NCBI GenBank assembly: GCA_028023455.1
Contig: JAQFVV010000012.1
Span: 7,786,499 to 7,850,498 of the forward strand
DNA: 64,000 bases
Source of the DNA: Epiperipatus broadwayi
Taxonomy: Eukaryota > Onychophora > Udeonychophora > Euonychophora > Peripatidae
Direction of reading: 5' to 3'
Made by a program: the position numbers and the translations under genes. Below the pieces are notes generated by a model. That model was not told the DNA's origin, searched no databases, and saw nothing but the letters and a program-made list of their open reading frames with translations. Positions within the stretch are counted from its first letter, which is position 1, and each line of letters starts with the position of its first letter. Shown piece after piece: positions 12,623-24,267 of this stretch.

Positions 12623-14265
12623 GAAAGTTTAAAAGTAGAGTTTGAATTTTTTTAAAGACATTTAACATTTAAATATTGTAAAATAATATAGGCGCTATTG
12701 CACCTGAACGCAAAGCTATTTTATGCTTAAAACAAAATAAAATTATATTATTCTGCGAGTGCTTTCAAGAGATGTGCTCTCATCTTCATAGCTCTAAGTG
12801 AATTAATGATATACAAAGTTTAAGATCAATTGCTCCATTTTTTTGAGATCATGAAGCATGTGTCCTTGCAGTTGATGGCATTGCAATCCATCCATATGAA
12901 TCATGCCTTTCTTTGCAGACTAGGCTGATATCTTGAGGTTCACACTGGTGTCCTGTTATTTTTTGATGAATTGCAAAAATTGAATAACCTCGTGGATCTG
13001 ACTGAGCTTTAATATATGCATATTTATGCTGTTGCCTTGAATTATATTTGAATTACAACATTTAAATATTAGATGATTGAAATAATCAATTTCTTGTGTG
13101 GTGCAAAAATTCCATAGCAGTCAGATTATTTGAATTTACAATACTAATACCATTATTTCCAATAACTTTTGATCACAGTCTATCATCATCTTCTCAACAG
13201 GGGAATTAAACTTTCTAATGCTTTTGCTGTAATAATGCCATCTGGTAAAGAATAGAAGATTTTTTCTCTGACTATCTCAATCACATTAATAAAATGAGCA
13301 AGAAAAGTTTTAACTTTATTAGCTTTTCATTGATATAAGAAGAAATTCTAACAGTAAAAGTTATTGAATTACACTTTACAGAAAATCCAATCCCTTGCAC
13401 TCTCCTTTCACACTGACTTATGTATTACCTTTCCAAAAAAATTATTGCTATCTACCTGTTTTATTAAATTAAACATATATATAGTATCTGAAATGAAGCC
13501 TTTTTCTTGCTCTTTGTTTGTTTTTTTTTTTTTTAAAATAAAAGCATATAATTTCAGTTTTATTGAAAAGTTTTTAATACAATTAAAAAGTTTTTCAACG
13601 CCTGCAGAAATAATAATAGACATTTCGTAAATTCATTTACTTTTCTGTTCTTGAAACTATCTTCTTCCCAAACTCCATGAGAACTTTATTACAATGTAAT
13701 AAAGAGGTCGAACTTATTGGCAGGTAGCAACTCCCTCTTGGAACATTGTAATTAAGCAACATAGAGACTTTATTGCACATAAAGAAATCAGAAATTGACA
13801 CTTAAGGAATGTCAAGATAGATTTTTTTGCCTGTTAAAATAATCAGTAGGCATTTGGCAGAGGGGAAACTCAAATGAAATTACACTGGGATGTAATTATG
13901 TTTAAATGTCAAGCAGAGCAAAGATGCAACTTTTGAGAAAATGTGAAACATGTAAAAGCTAAGAATAACTAAGAATAAAAGATGTCTTTTATTACTTCTG
14001 GTTAATATTTGATTAACAAATTCTCCCTTGAGTGATGACCTCTGTTATACAGTCTATTTCTTTTCCAAAAACTGGTGTCTTTTACTTGTAAGAAAATTTC
14101 AGATTTTTATGCATACTGTATTGTGTGCACACACACATATATTCTGAATACTGTACCTATTTATATATGATTAAATTTCCATTAGTTAAATAAGCATATT
14201 ATAATGAAACATCTAAATATATAGTATAAAAATAAAATAAATCAAATCAATATATCATGTGACTT
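12623..14265. other. AT-rich DNA, nothing firmly recognised
   Basis: The stretch 12750-13300 is less simple than its surroundings and could be an old coding relic, but no frame stays open or shows a known motif. Frames at 13364-13630 on + and 13408-13623 on - overlap and look like chance. Confidence 0.5.
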
Positions 14266-14372
14266 AACCTGATAAGCTTGTAATTATAAAATGAAACAAT
14301 GAGTGAGCTAATAGCTTTAACAAGCTTTATCAATAAATGCCACAAGAGAAAGCATTTCAAAATCTCTTGGTA
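14266..14372 (+). mobile_element. Fragment of hammerhead family B
   Basis: The order GATAAGCTTGTAA, GAGCTAATAGCTTTAACAAG, AAATGCCACAAGAGAAAGCA and TCTCTTGG follows the 3' part of the unit at 57.4 kb. Similarity stops just where the ribozyme would start. No clear TSD was found. Confidence 0.5.
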
Positions 14373-14815
14373 AATAAAAATCTTTATATAACTACTTTAA
14401 GACAAAGGAATCTCCAAGAACACAGATAAATTGTGAAGTAAAAAGCAATATTTGCTATGTTTGTCAATTTTGATGGGTTTTTTTCCATATTTCTTTAATT
14501 TTTCAACTAAGAATATTCTGATATTCATTTGATGACCAATATTGAGTAATCATCTGAATTTGCTATGATGTAATTTTCTAAAAGGGAAACCCTAAACCTA
14601 GTGAAAGGTTTTCAATAGGTATGTATAATTATTTATAAGTCTGTATAATCCTGAAATCAAAATATTACCGATTCTATGTTAAATGTTAATTTTCAAAAAA
14701 CAAAACAAAATGTGTTTTTAATAATCATCATGATTGGATCAGTCATTTGATGTAACTAACATAAGGTGTATATCAGTATTGTCTATATGTTTTTTTAGTG
14801 ATGGTTAATTTATTC

Positions 14816-15060
14816 GGTACTTAGGTATTAGTCACCCAATGTAGGGGTGATGGTACACCTTTTTACATCCACAATGCTAGTGCAAAGTGCCGTAGTTTGC
14901 GGGAAGGGGGGAAGATAGTTTCACCAGCACAAAGTGCTGGTGTACATGGGGACTTATACTATAACATAATATTTGCAATAACATATGTTAATTTACAATT
15001 TTTAATTATTACAGAAGTTGTACCATCTCCCCTACATTGCAGGACTAATACCAAAGTACC
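14816..15060. mobile_element. MITE with ~43-bp terminal inverted repeats
   Basis: The left end GGTACTTAGGTATTAGTC and following AATGTAGGGG.GATGGTAC are mirrored at the right end (15018-15060) with few mismatches. ATTTATT flanks both sides (before 14815 and at 15061-15067), suggesting a 7-8 bp TSD of hAT type. There is no coding capacity. The superfamily is inference. Confidence 0.7.
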
Positions 15061-15580
15061 ATTTATTAAAGCTGCAGAATATTTAGTTATTTGTTATTCT
15101 GTATAATAGCCAAAATCAAAACATTGTTAATGCTATGCTAAAAGTTTACTTTGGGAAAAAAATTGGTTTCATTGCCAAATATTATTATATAGCCACTTAA
15201 TGTACCCAAAATATATTTTGTTACGATTATCTATAAACTGCGTGAATATGCAATTATAAATAAATGTGACATCTAAAATCAAATCATTAAAGATCTTACA
15301 TTAAAAGTGTTGAAAAAAAATGCCAACAATTATAAGTTTCAAGCATGATGCATAAGCCATTTTAATGTGATCTACTTTTATGGTAAATAAGTATCAGCTA
15401 TGCAATACTTTTTTATAAATTATTTTGTGTGTAAACTGGGTAAATATTTAGCTATTCACAATTTTTATGACAGTTAAAATCAAAGCATTGCAGACTTTAT
15501 GCTAAAAGTTTATTGTTAACCAAATAAAAAAATAATTGGGAATAAAAAAAAAAGGCAAAAATTTTAATGTTAGCGTGTAG

Positions 15581-15785
15581 TTCATCATCATCATCAACCA
15601 TTATCAATCCACTGCAGGATGAAGGTCTCTCCAAGTTCAATCCATCTTTTTCTATCTTTAGCTTCTCTTCTCCACAACACCCCTGCACACTTTCTTATTT
15701 CATCCATCCATCTCACATGTGGTCTCTTTCTGGGTCTTTTACAATCTCTTGGAATCCAGTTTAAAATTTTAATTGTCCATCTATT
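15581..15785 (-). mobile_element. 5'-truncated RTE LINE tail, copy 2
   Basis: This fragment matches 60601-60812 with few differences: the CAT/ATG trinucleotide tail, then the non-coding end and the last codons of the RT protein. On the minus strand it encodes the end of the RT C-terminal region and ends in a (TGA)n tail, as RTE elements do. Similarity stops abruptly at about 15785, a normal 5' truncation. Confidence 0.85.
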
Positions 15786-16149
15786 TCAGAGTAAAATATC
15801 TCCTGAATATTTTTCTCTTTATGAAAAAGTTTTATAGTAAAAAGTCTTAACAGTTTTATTTCTTTGTTTTTTGTATGTTTTTTTCATTTCTGTGCAAAAT
15901 ATAAAAACAAGAAGTTAGCAATTCTAATGTTAAACGTTTATCTTCAAAATGTATAGGGAAAAGGATTGTCAAGTGGTCATTTTTTTCATTAGTTTTGATA
16001 AAACATACAGTCTTCAATTTTTTTTTAACCACTTAATAATTCAACAATTCAAGTAAATTGTTTAAATGTTTTTTTTAATAAATTAATTTTTTAAACGCAT
16101 ATATATATATATTAATAAATTAAACACGTTTTAAAGCTTTTTTTTGTCT

Positions 16150-16166
16150 ATTTAATCCTTTAAGAT
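16150..16166 (+). repeat. Left TSD of family C insertion
   Basis: This 17-bp repeat matches 17335-17351 with a single C/T difference. Confidence 0.75.
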
Positions 16167-17334
16167 TTAAATACAAGTATATTATATATTCTTTTAAGCT
16201 AGTTGTAATTATAGGGGATTTGGATCCAGACTTTCACTCCATCTTATTCTACTGATATACATGACCACATTCATGCGAAAAAGATAAATGATCTATATGT
16301 ATTTCATGCTAAACTAACACTCACCATTTAGTCCAGATCATCACCTCTCATCCATATGTATATAATCAATGCTCAGTTGTGTTCAAACTTTAATGGACAG
16401 GCTTCAATCTTCTCCACTCTCCAACTCTTCAGCTGTTCATATCATTGAAAATCTGATGATGACATGTTCAAAACCCTTGTTTGCCAATTTTGTTGTCATG
16501 CCCATGCTGTCTGTAAGTCATTCTTACCTCTTATATGCAGAACCTTAAGCCCAGATGAGAGATGGGCAGAATACAGGCTGAATATGTAATATTAAATATA
16601 AGTATACTATATATATATATATTTAAGCTAGATGTAATTATAGTTTCAAGCTCCTTTTGTCATTCATTCCATCTTATACAACCAATGCACATCACCACCT
16701 ACATGCAAAAAAGATAAATGGTCTTCAATATATGTATTTCATGCTAAACCAGCACTCATCAGTTGGTCCAGATCATCATCTCTCTCCCATATATATATAA
16801 TCAGTGCTTAGTTTACATTAAGTTAAAAAATCTTCAAATCTTAATAAACAGGCTTCAATCTTCTCCACTCTCCAACTCTTCAGCCATCCATATCATTGAA
16901 AATGTTGAAATCCCTTGTTTTCCAATTTTATTGTCATACCCATGTCGACTGTATGTCATTCTGACCCTCATATGCCGGACATTAAACCATTTAAATAGAC
17001 AGAAATGGGATGGGTAGAATACGTTTAGCTTAAAATTATATATAATATACTTTGTATTTCAATATTTACATATTCAGCCTGTATTCTGCCCATCCATCCC
17101 TCTTCTATGTATTTAAATGGGCTTAAGATCCTGCATGTGAGAGCTCGGAATGATTTACAGTCAACATGGGTATGACAAAAATTGGCAAGCAAGGGGTTTG
17201 AACATGCCAGTATCAGATATATATATATTGGAAATCATTCCACATTTTTTGCATGTGTGTAGTCATGTGTATTGGTTGTTTAAGATGGAGTGGGTGATAA
17301 AAGATAGCTTAAAGTTTGGATTCAAATCCCTATA
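16167..17334. mobile_element. Hammerhead family C head-to-head insertion
   Basis: Two direct units with a 429-bp period (the AAGCTAG..GTAATTATA block at 16196 and 16625) are followed from about 17030 by an opposite-facing, internally deleted copy. The whole block is bracketed by a 17-bp direct repeat, ATTTAATCCTTTAAGAT at 16150-16166 and the same with one change at 17335-17351. This marks one insertion event. Copy 2 keeps a hammerhead core on the minus strand; in copy 1 the heptamer has decayed. The outer segments carry GGATTCAAATCCC-like boxes reminiscent of a Pol III B box. No protein is encoded. Confidence 0.75.
16719..16770 (-). ncRNA. Hammerhead ribozyme-like motif, family C
   Basis: On the minus strand the order is TGG, AC, CAA, then CTGATGA (complement of 16756-16762), GTGCT-GGTTT-AGCAT as stem-loop II, GAAA (complement of 16737-16740), a 3-bp stem III ATA/TAT, A as the cleavage nucleotide, then TTG, AAGA, CCA. 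TTG/CAA and CCA/TGG form stem I around an internal loop. Cleavage is predicted between 16729 and 16728. Every core base of the type I hammerhead is present. The first pair of stem II is G-U rather than the usual G-C, so activity may be weak. Confidence 0.6.
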
Positions 17335-17351
17335 ATTTAATCTTTTAAGAT
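17335..17351 (+). repeat. Right TSD of family C insertion
   Basis: It is the partner of 16150-16166, directly abutting the CCCTATA end of the element. Confidence 0.75.
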
Positions 17352-18733
17352 AAAGAAAAAACGCAGAAAGTTTTATTATAGTACAATATCATCTTCAAAT
17401 TTCTGTCCTTATTAATGCAAAAATTTTTAATAAGTAAATAAATATAATTAATTTAAATTATTTTATTTTTTAGTAAATTAATTTTTGTGTTCAATTTTTT
17501 AAGTCATTTTCATTTTGCTGAACTAATTACAAGCTTGTAATTTAATAACTTTGTGCACTTCTGAACATTTTATAAATCGGAGATTGGATTTGATCCCATG
17601 TTTTTGGATTATTAGTAATCTACTTGAATAGTATGTTTTATTTTGTATTATAATATACAGAGTAAATATCAATGAATCTGATGAAATCTTTTTTAAGAAT
17701 CGTATCTGTCCTGTAGACTATAAGTTTTGAGACTTTAGTACAAACACCAATAGGCTGAAATTTTTTAATCATGGTGACTTAAACAAAAGTTTTTGAAATC
17801 ATAATGTCTATATAGATGAGATCCCTTATAAAAAAATATATAAATACAAAACTAAAATTTAAAGTAAATGGAATATTACAATGTGAAAAGTTTTGTTTTA
17901 ATCTTAAATATAAATCAAAACAAGGTGGACAATAGCAGTAGATTACATTTATATAGTTGTGAACATGTAAATAACAATATTTTTATTATATACGCATCAG
18001 ATTGCAGTATTCATATATATAGATAGAGTGTCAGACTTTGGAATGTGGGGCCTTTAGACTTGATTTAGGTGCTCTCAAACTTCTTAGAAATTTTTTAGCA
18101 ATTTTTCTTATATGTACACTTATTTTAAAATGAAATATGATTATGGAAACTATTATTTCTTATAAAATTTTTTTTATCAAAGTAAAATACATGATAGATA
18201 ATTTTTATAGTTCTGATAATACATATATTCATCTTTCTACTAACAAATCTATTCCAATTTTTATTTATTTATTTTATTTTAGAAAGATATTTAGCTTTTT
18301 TTTTTTTTTTTTCAAAAAAAAAATTCTGCTTGATTCCTTCATTAATTATCCAACACTTCACTGCCACATGGAGACTAAAGATCATAAAATTAAGTAATCT
18401 TCTGATATAATTTTCACAGCCTGAGAGCTAAAATAAAATTAGTGAATTCATATTGTGTCATATCATTTATGGCAGTGTTTAAAGAAAAAAGGGAAAAAAA
18501 GCTTCATTTTATGGCAACATACAGTCATGGATCATTTCCAGTTACTCTCCCACAGTGACTGGGTAAAAATTACTAGCTGTAAAAGAGGCCTGGTGTTATT
18601 GCATGGTTATTTTACCAAATTAAATTTGATTACAGAGTGAAAGGATTATCTTCATAGTGAGAAGTAAAAATAAACACCTATATGTAATGCACTCGCAAAT
18701 ATACATATATGCACACATGTACATATATATATA
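17352..18733. other. AT-rich DNA, nothing recognised
   Basis: No gene is supported. Poly(T) and poly(A) runs meet at 18298-18321. Confidence 0.55.
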
Positions 18734-19272
18734 GGTGAAATCAATCATATAATTAATCTTGAGTGGAATATTTTTTGCTAGAAATAAGCTAATATTGAAA
18801 AAGCAAATATGAGTAAGCTTTTGAAAAGGAAGATTTTTAGTAAATGTGATTTAACAATACTTATTTATCAATCTGAAATTTGGATTTGTAATAAAAGAGC
18901 AACACGAGGAATGCAAAGCATTTAGTAAAGTGTGAATAGATGTATATTGGGATTAACAAGTTCAGATCCCAAGTGAAAATGTACATATATAAGAAAGCAA
19001 ATAAGTCTAGATGACATCTTTAAAATAGTATGGAAAATGAAATGGAACTGGTGGGGCATTTTGTTAGAAGAGATAATAATAGATGGCTGATGAAGTCTTA
19101 AACTGCATCCAAGAGATTTATGAATCCTAGAAAGAGACTACATATGAGATAGATGTATAAAAGTTGGATTTAGTAATATAGAGATGCTATGCATCAGAGA
19201 AACTCGAAACTCAGTTAAACTCAGGGAAATGTTTAACTTGCAGCAGACTGATAGTGAAAATGATGATGTTAA
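18734..19272 (+). pseudogene. Old RTE LINE fragment, copy 3
   Basis: The plus strand aligns with the reverse complement of about 61160-60620: TTGAAAAGGAAG.TTTTTA, then TGGAAATGAAATGGAACTGG and AGAAGAGATAATAATAGATG, ending near a short GATGATG tail. It therefore encodes a badly decayed C-terminal part of the same LINE protein family, with many stops. It is much older than the copy at 60.6 kb. Confidence 0.75.
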
Positions 19273-21454
19273 TGGCATATGTACATATTGTAACTTATAT
19301 TTATTCTTGTGGGTTAGTTATATATTTAAAGCTTTACATTTTTTTATAAGATTATAATAAGTAAATTTATTTATCTGTGTTATTATAATAAAAAAATTTA
19401 AATTATATGTTTCTGTAGTATGAGTTAAAGTAATTCAATTAGCCTAGTTAGTTAGCAATTATTTAAAAAGTTACCTTGGGTTGTTTAATATTTACTTGAA
19501 ATAATAAAATTAATATTTTTAAACTAAAGAAGAGTTAATCTAAAGCGTAATGGGTTTCAAATAGATGTAATAGAATGTTCTATGCTGTCTGAAGATTAGT
19601 TAACTTTGTTAAGATTTTCAATTGTTGATTTTTAAAATAAATAGTTTTAGAGTAATAGTTATGATTTATTAAATATCAATTTATGTGAGAATATTTAAAA
19701 TTAGAGTTTAAAAGCAGTAAGTGTAACTGACTGAGATTAGTGTTAATTTTTAATTGATTTTAAATGTTAGTCAATAACTAATTTATTTTCATTGGATTAA
19801 AAATGGCTATATTTAGTATAAAGTGTGTGAGGGTTTGGAGTATGGATGTGTAAAATATTGAAAGTCAAAAAGTATTATTAAAAGTAATGTTTTTTTTAAA
19901 AAAATTCAGTATATCTATTATAATGCTAAAGAGTTTTAATTAGGATAATGTAAAAAGAGTTAAATAAATTGAGAAGAGTATTTTTAATAAAAAGAATATT
20001 TAATTTGAAAATCAGTTAATAGTTTTATTAAATAATTTATTTAATAATTATTTAAAGTTGATAAAAATCATTTGTTAACAAGTTCATTTATTATCTAGAC
20101 AGTCACATGACTAAACTGTCTAAAGTGCAAGATCAGACCAATTGAAAAGTTAATAATGCACTATTAATTTAAATATTATAATGTACACTGCAAATGATTA
20201 GTTTGATAAAAAGGAAACTTAATAAAGTTTTTGGTGCATGGGTAGACAAAAGAGCAACCCACACACTAGTATAAAAATAGACAAACTTAAAATTTATTGA
20301 TACTTCACTTCAACTTAAAATCTTCACTTAAAATTTTAACTTTGTTTTAGTTGTGAAGTAAATTGTTTGGTTTTAATTTTTTTAAAAGTCAATTTAAACA
20401 TTTAAGCTGTATTTTAGCATCATGATTGAACAGAGAATTAGCAAGTTATCTATGCAGTATTTCTCCTAAAAGCATATGCTCAATTGATTTATCCAATAAT
20501 ACATTTTAAAAGATACTAAAAAATTCTCTAATATTTTTCAAAGAAGCTAAAGGAAAAGTGAAGCCTTGTAAAAAGTATGTTATTTCATTGTTATATGACA
20601 TTAGTTAAATTCTGAACTTTTCTAAAAGTCTATCTCTTGCACATTTTAACTAACTTTTAATTAGTTATTAATATCAAATATTGCTATTAAAATAGGCAAT
20701 CTACTTATGTCAAGCTGAAATATAAAATAACACATTTTTATAAAAATATTAAGTCTATAAAAAAGCAGTGACAATTATTTAAAATTGTCTTATAAAATTA
20801 TCATAAAAGACAAATGTATGAAAACCAACTTTTAATAATTATAATGAAAAGTCTCTATCCAGATTGCTTCATATTAAACAGAATATGCCTCATTGGATTA
20901 AAAACTACCACCATTGTCAAAGCTGTGAATCATCAACTTTCAGAAAACGGAGATCAGTAAAAAAAAATAAAGAAGAAACCTCACATGTTGTCATACATTT
21001 ACCTGGATTCATATTAAACTATAAATGTGTTGTCATTCTACGAGCTTTCCAGAGAAAGGCAGATAGTATAAACTTTTATATTGATTTTGATCTAAATTTC
21101 ATAACAGATTCTCTAGATCTTTTTTAAAAAAAAATTCAACTTAAAGAGTATTTACAGAGAAATAAAAAATTGTGCAAGCCTGTTATTGCTGTTAATAGCT
21201 GACATCATAAATGAAAAAAGAGAAATTTATTTTTAATCACTTTTCCACTTTTAAACGTTACCTCAAATATAGATTGCATATATGAATGTGTGCTATGTGT
21301 GTTTGTTAATCGAAATGGCAAAGCATTAAATCCTTGTATTGAACGGTTGTTCTTTCATTGTTTATATAATAATATTATTGATTGAAGATAATTTGTAAAC
21401 TTATAATAAATTTTGTTAGCTATTAAAATCACATGTATTATAGATTGTGGTTAT
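19273..21454. other. AT-rich DNA, nothing recognised
   Basis: An 87-residue frame at 20864-21127 (+) contains HHCQSCESSTFRKRR but matches nothing I know and has no clear neighbours. I do not call it a gene. Confidence 0.55.
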
Positions 21455-21909
21455 ATATATTGTAACGAGCACAGACGTTCGTTACATTGTTTTTTTTATA
21501 TATATATTATTAAACAAGTTAAAATAAAAAGTTCGCATTTAAAAACTTTCTTTAAAAATTAAAAATTGAAATTAAAATATCGTCTTAAACTCTTATATAT
21601 TAAGTCGCACAGATAATAAAAATTATTAAAATAAAATTTTTATTAAAGAAAAAGGTATTTTTAAAACTAAATTTTAAAAAGATTTGGAGATAAAATTATA
21701 TCTCTAAATCTGTCTTTAAATATATTTTTGATTTGGAAAACAGGGTAATTAATTAGAAATGGAAATGATTGTTAATTAGTTAAATGTAAACCAGCCTTCG
21801 GCATTTAAATGTAAAAACACCTGTCAGATAAGAAAACAATAAAAACTGTTAGCAAATAAGAAGAAATCCCTATGGAATCGGACCTCAACGAAAAGGATCA
21901 TCTCATCGA

Positions 21910-21976
21910 TGACGTAATGTAAATTCAATCCTTCACATTAATATAAAAGGAAAATTTTGGAAATTATTAATCAGTG
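21910..21976 (+). promoter_or_regulatory. LTR core promoter
   Basis: TATAAAAG at 21942-21949 lies about 31 nt before the A of TCAGTG (21971-21976), matching the standard TATA-to-initiator spacing. TGACGTAA at 21910-21917 resembles a CRE/ATF site. The same set occurs in the 3' LTR at 24895-24961. Confidence 0.65.
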
Positions 21977-23077
21977 ACTAGTGACTGGAAATTGATTGAT
22001 TATTGACGATGTAACAGCTAGGTGTTAGCGCTGGGGGGATTGAAAAAGACGCACAGCTTCAATCCCTTCAGTTCTGCTAAGAAAGAGAAAAAAATGGGCC
22101 ATCGTTTATACAATGAGGACCAACTACACGAAAAACAAAATCTCCAAAGGATAAATAAATAAATCAACCGGATACTAATCTTCGGACGACGTGGGAATTC
22201 ACGTTTAAACGGCCAGGAATATAATAGGATGAACTATTTCAATAACCGTAAGAACTTTAAAATTTATGAACAGTAAATTAAAAACTTTTCATATTTAAAA
22301 TGATTTTAATATTATTCTATCTGACCAACAATATTTATTAATTGGTTATAATTTTATTTAATGTATTTAATTTGTAAAATCATTTCCATTTATTTATTTA
22401 TTTATTTAATTTTGTTCTTTAAGTTGTTATGATTTCTGTTTTCCGTTAAATAAATTATAAAAAAAATGTTAAACTTGAGTCGGGCGTGAATGGCTGTATC
22501 GATTTGTAAAGATAATTAAGGGAGGGTAATCTTGGGTTGTTCATTTCGTGGTTGAATTGGTTCAATGGATTGGATATATTTATGTAATTAGTAGGTGTAA
22601 GCATGAGATCCGCTACGGGCAGGATTATAAAATACGCCACACACCCTCTGTTTGCCTATGGATGGGTTTGTAAGTCGGCAGAAGACCGCAGCCCATTCCT
22701 ATGGAGTTTTTAGTTTATTGATCTACTTGCCCACAGATGTCACATTCCTGTGGGTGGAGAGTCAATGTCGTTTTTCTTTCTTCATATTGTTCAGATGTAC
22801 ATTCCTGACAATATAATTGTGTTGTCGTATCATGCTACATTGAATACATGAATGTATCAGATGGATTGGCGCCGGTTGATTGCGAAATGTGTTGCCTAGG
22901 GTTAAATAGGGATAGAATATTTTATTTTCGAATGCAAATCTATATAGTATATTCAGGCTCGATCCTATAAAACTATTAAATTTAAGTTGTTTATAGACGC
23001 TTGCATAGATTGGCTATCGGTTAAATATGTTTGCGTTTTCATATTTGATCAAAATATATAGACATTCGACAAATACT

Positions 23078-23097
23078 GATACCTTACGGTGAGTATC
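23078..23097 (+). other. Conserved hairpin 1 in 5' LTR
   Basis: A GATAC/GTATC stem encloses CTTACGGTGA. It is one of a set with a conserved 10-nt loop and covarying stem. It is repeated in the 3' LTR at 26063-26082. Confidence 0.7.
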
Positions 23098-23144
23098 TAA
23101 AAGGTATTTATTCGGATGTCTTTTAAGTTATTGGTGACGATGCA

Positions 23145-23164
23145 GGTATCTTACGATGAATACT
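23145..23164 (+). other. Conserved hairpin 2 in 5' LTR
   Basis: A GGTAT/ATACT stem (one G-U pair) encloses CTTACGATGA, 67 nt after hairpin 1. It is repeated at 26130-26149. Confidence 0.7.
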
Positions 23165-23723
23165 AGAGGGTTTCTTATATTTCCCTCTGCAATTGTCAGT
23201 AATCAATAACTTTGTATTTTGATCGTTTATGTTTACTTTGAAATGTTTTTGACCGTTGAAATCTATGTAACCGATCTATAGCAACATATTAAACAGGTTA
23301 ATATAATCCCATCTGTGCGAACTTGATTAAAAATGTAAATTTATAATATAATAGTAATGCAATGTAAATTAAAGTAAAATCAAAGTAAAAAAAAAAATAA
23401 TGTTAAATGTTAAATTAAATGTAAATCACTAAAGTAATTTTAAACCTTATATATATGTGCATAAATAAATGTTTGTATGTGAATTACTGGCAGTGGCTTA
23501 CTTTATTCTTTTATATCCTAGTAAATGATATTATTAAATCTCTGCTATTCCACTGAGCTAGTGACATGGGCTAACGACCGGAATCAAAATTTAAGAAAAA
23601 AAAAAATATATTTTTTTTTTGACTCACGTATCTGCCTACTTTATAAATTTTTCTAGGTTCAAATGCCTAGATGGCGCCCCGTAGTGCAGTTTACGTTAAG
23701 TCGTTTTCTCCGGATCGTTACAA

Positions 23724-23742
23724 TGGCGCAACCAACTGGGCC
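23724..23742 (+). promoter_or_regulatory. Putative tRNA primer-binding site
   Basis: TGGCGCAACCAACTGGGCC begins with TGG, the complement of a tRNA CCA end, 1 nt after the LTR. I cannot name the tRNA. Confidence 0.6.
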
Positions 23743-24026
23743 GATCTTTAATAAACCACAAATACCCTGAGCAAATTTTGTCAAAATGAAATAAATGTTT
23801 TATCTGCTTACATAAGTCGGATATTTTTAAATTTTATAAAAGCACTGCCAGGAAGAAATTGCGCATATATATTAAATACGAGAAAGTATAAAATAATTTT
23901 AAAACTAATTTTTGTAAATTAAAAAGAAAATCAAAAGGTTGCATTGGATATGTTTTTTTTTGTTAATATATATTTATGCGTTAACGTGTATAGGCGCACA
24001 GCCACGGAAGTTTATGATCGAAATGT

Positions 24027-24046
24027 GGTACCTTACGATGAGTACC
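24027..24046 (+). other. Conserved hairpin 3 in internal region
   Basis: A GGTAC/GTACC stem encloses CTTACGATGA. The loop equals that of hairpin 2 while the stem differs in a compensated way. Confidence 0.7.
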
Positions 24047-24256
24047 GTTGGGAATTTACGTCAGTGTAATCCTATTTATGCATTTCAATCAGTCATAAAT
24101 AAGTTGGTGGTAGTTATAATTGTGCTGCAAATATACACGTATAAATCCCTTATCTTAGAACATATTTATCTCAATGCAACCTTCCTAAATAAGTTAAATA
24201 ATTTGTTTGTCATGCCGTAAATAAAAATCAAATGGATAAAATAAAATAGAATTCTC

Positions 24257-24267
24257 GGGGGGAGGGG
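24257..24267 (+). promoter_or_regulatory. Displaced polypurine tract
   Basis: GGGGGGAGGGG is followed by TGTAAACG, which resembles the LTR start TGTAACGA, yet the real 3' LTR begins 180 nt later. The tract could be a functional internal PPT or a leftover of rearrangement. Confidence 0.4.

Larger units (their letters stand above)
14500..15970 (+). repeat. Degenerate tandem repeat, ~200 bp, interrupted
   Basis: A block like TAAAATCAAA.CATT, followed 15-25 bp later by ATGCTAAAAGTTTA or a variant, recurs at about 14655, 15108, 15273, 15475 and 15905. Subtracting the 245-bp MITE (14816-15060) and the ~205-bp RTE fragment (15581-15785) leaves spacings of roughly 165-220 bp. It looks like an old tandem array later hit by two transposons. 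Confidence 0.5.
21461..23722 (+). repeat. 5' LTR, 2262 bp
   Basis: It starts with a near-palindrome: TGTAACGAGC and GTTCGTTACA around ACAGAC. A core promoter lies at 21910-21976, leaving a U3 of about 510 bp and a very long R-U5. A 61-residue frame on the minus strand (22455-22640, repeated at 25440-25625) has no known motif and is not called. Confidence 0.9.

Noticed and set aside
16400-16450. CTGAAGAGTTGGAGAG on the minus strand of family C as the ribozyme core
   Set aside because: No complementary stem II or correctly placed GAAA follows. The better core is at 16719-16770.
20864-21127. 87-residue frame as a host exon
   Set aside because: No domain, splice-site context or neighbouring coding segment supports it.
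22455-22640. 61-residue frame repeated identically at 25440-25625 as a conserved gene
   Set aside because: It is identical only because both lie in the two LTRs of one young element. There is no recognisable motif.
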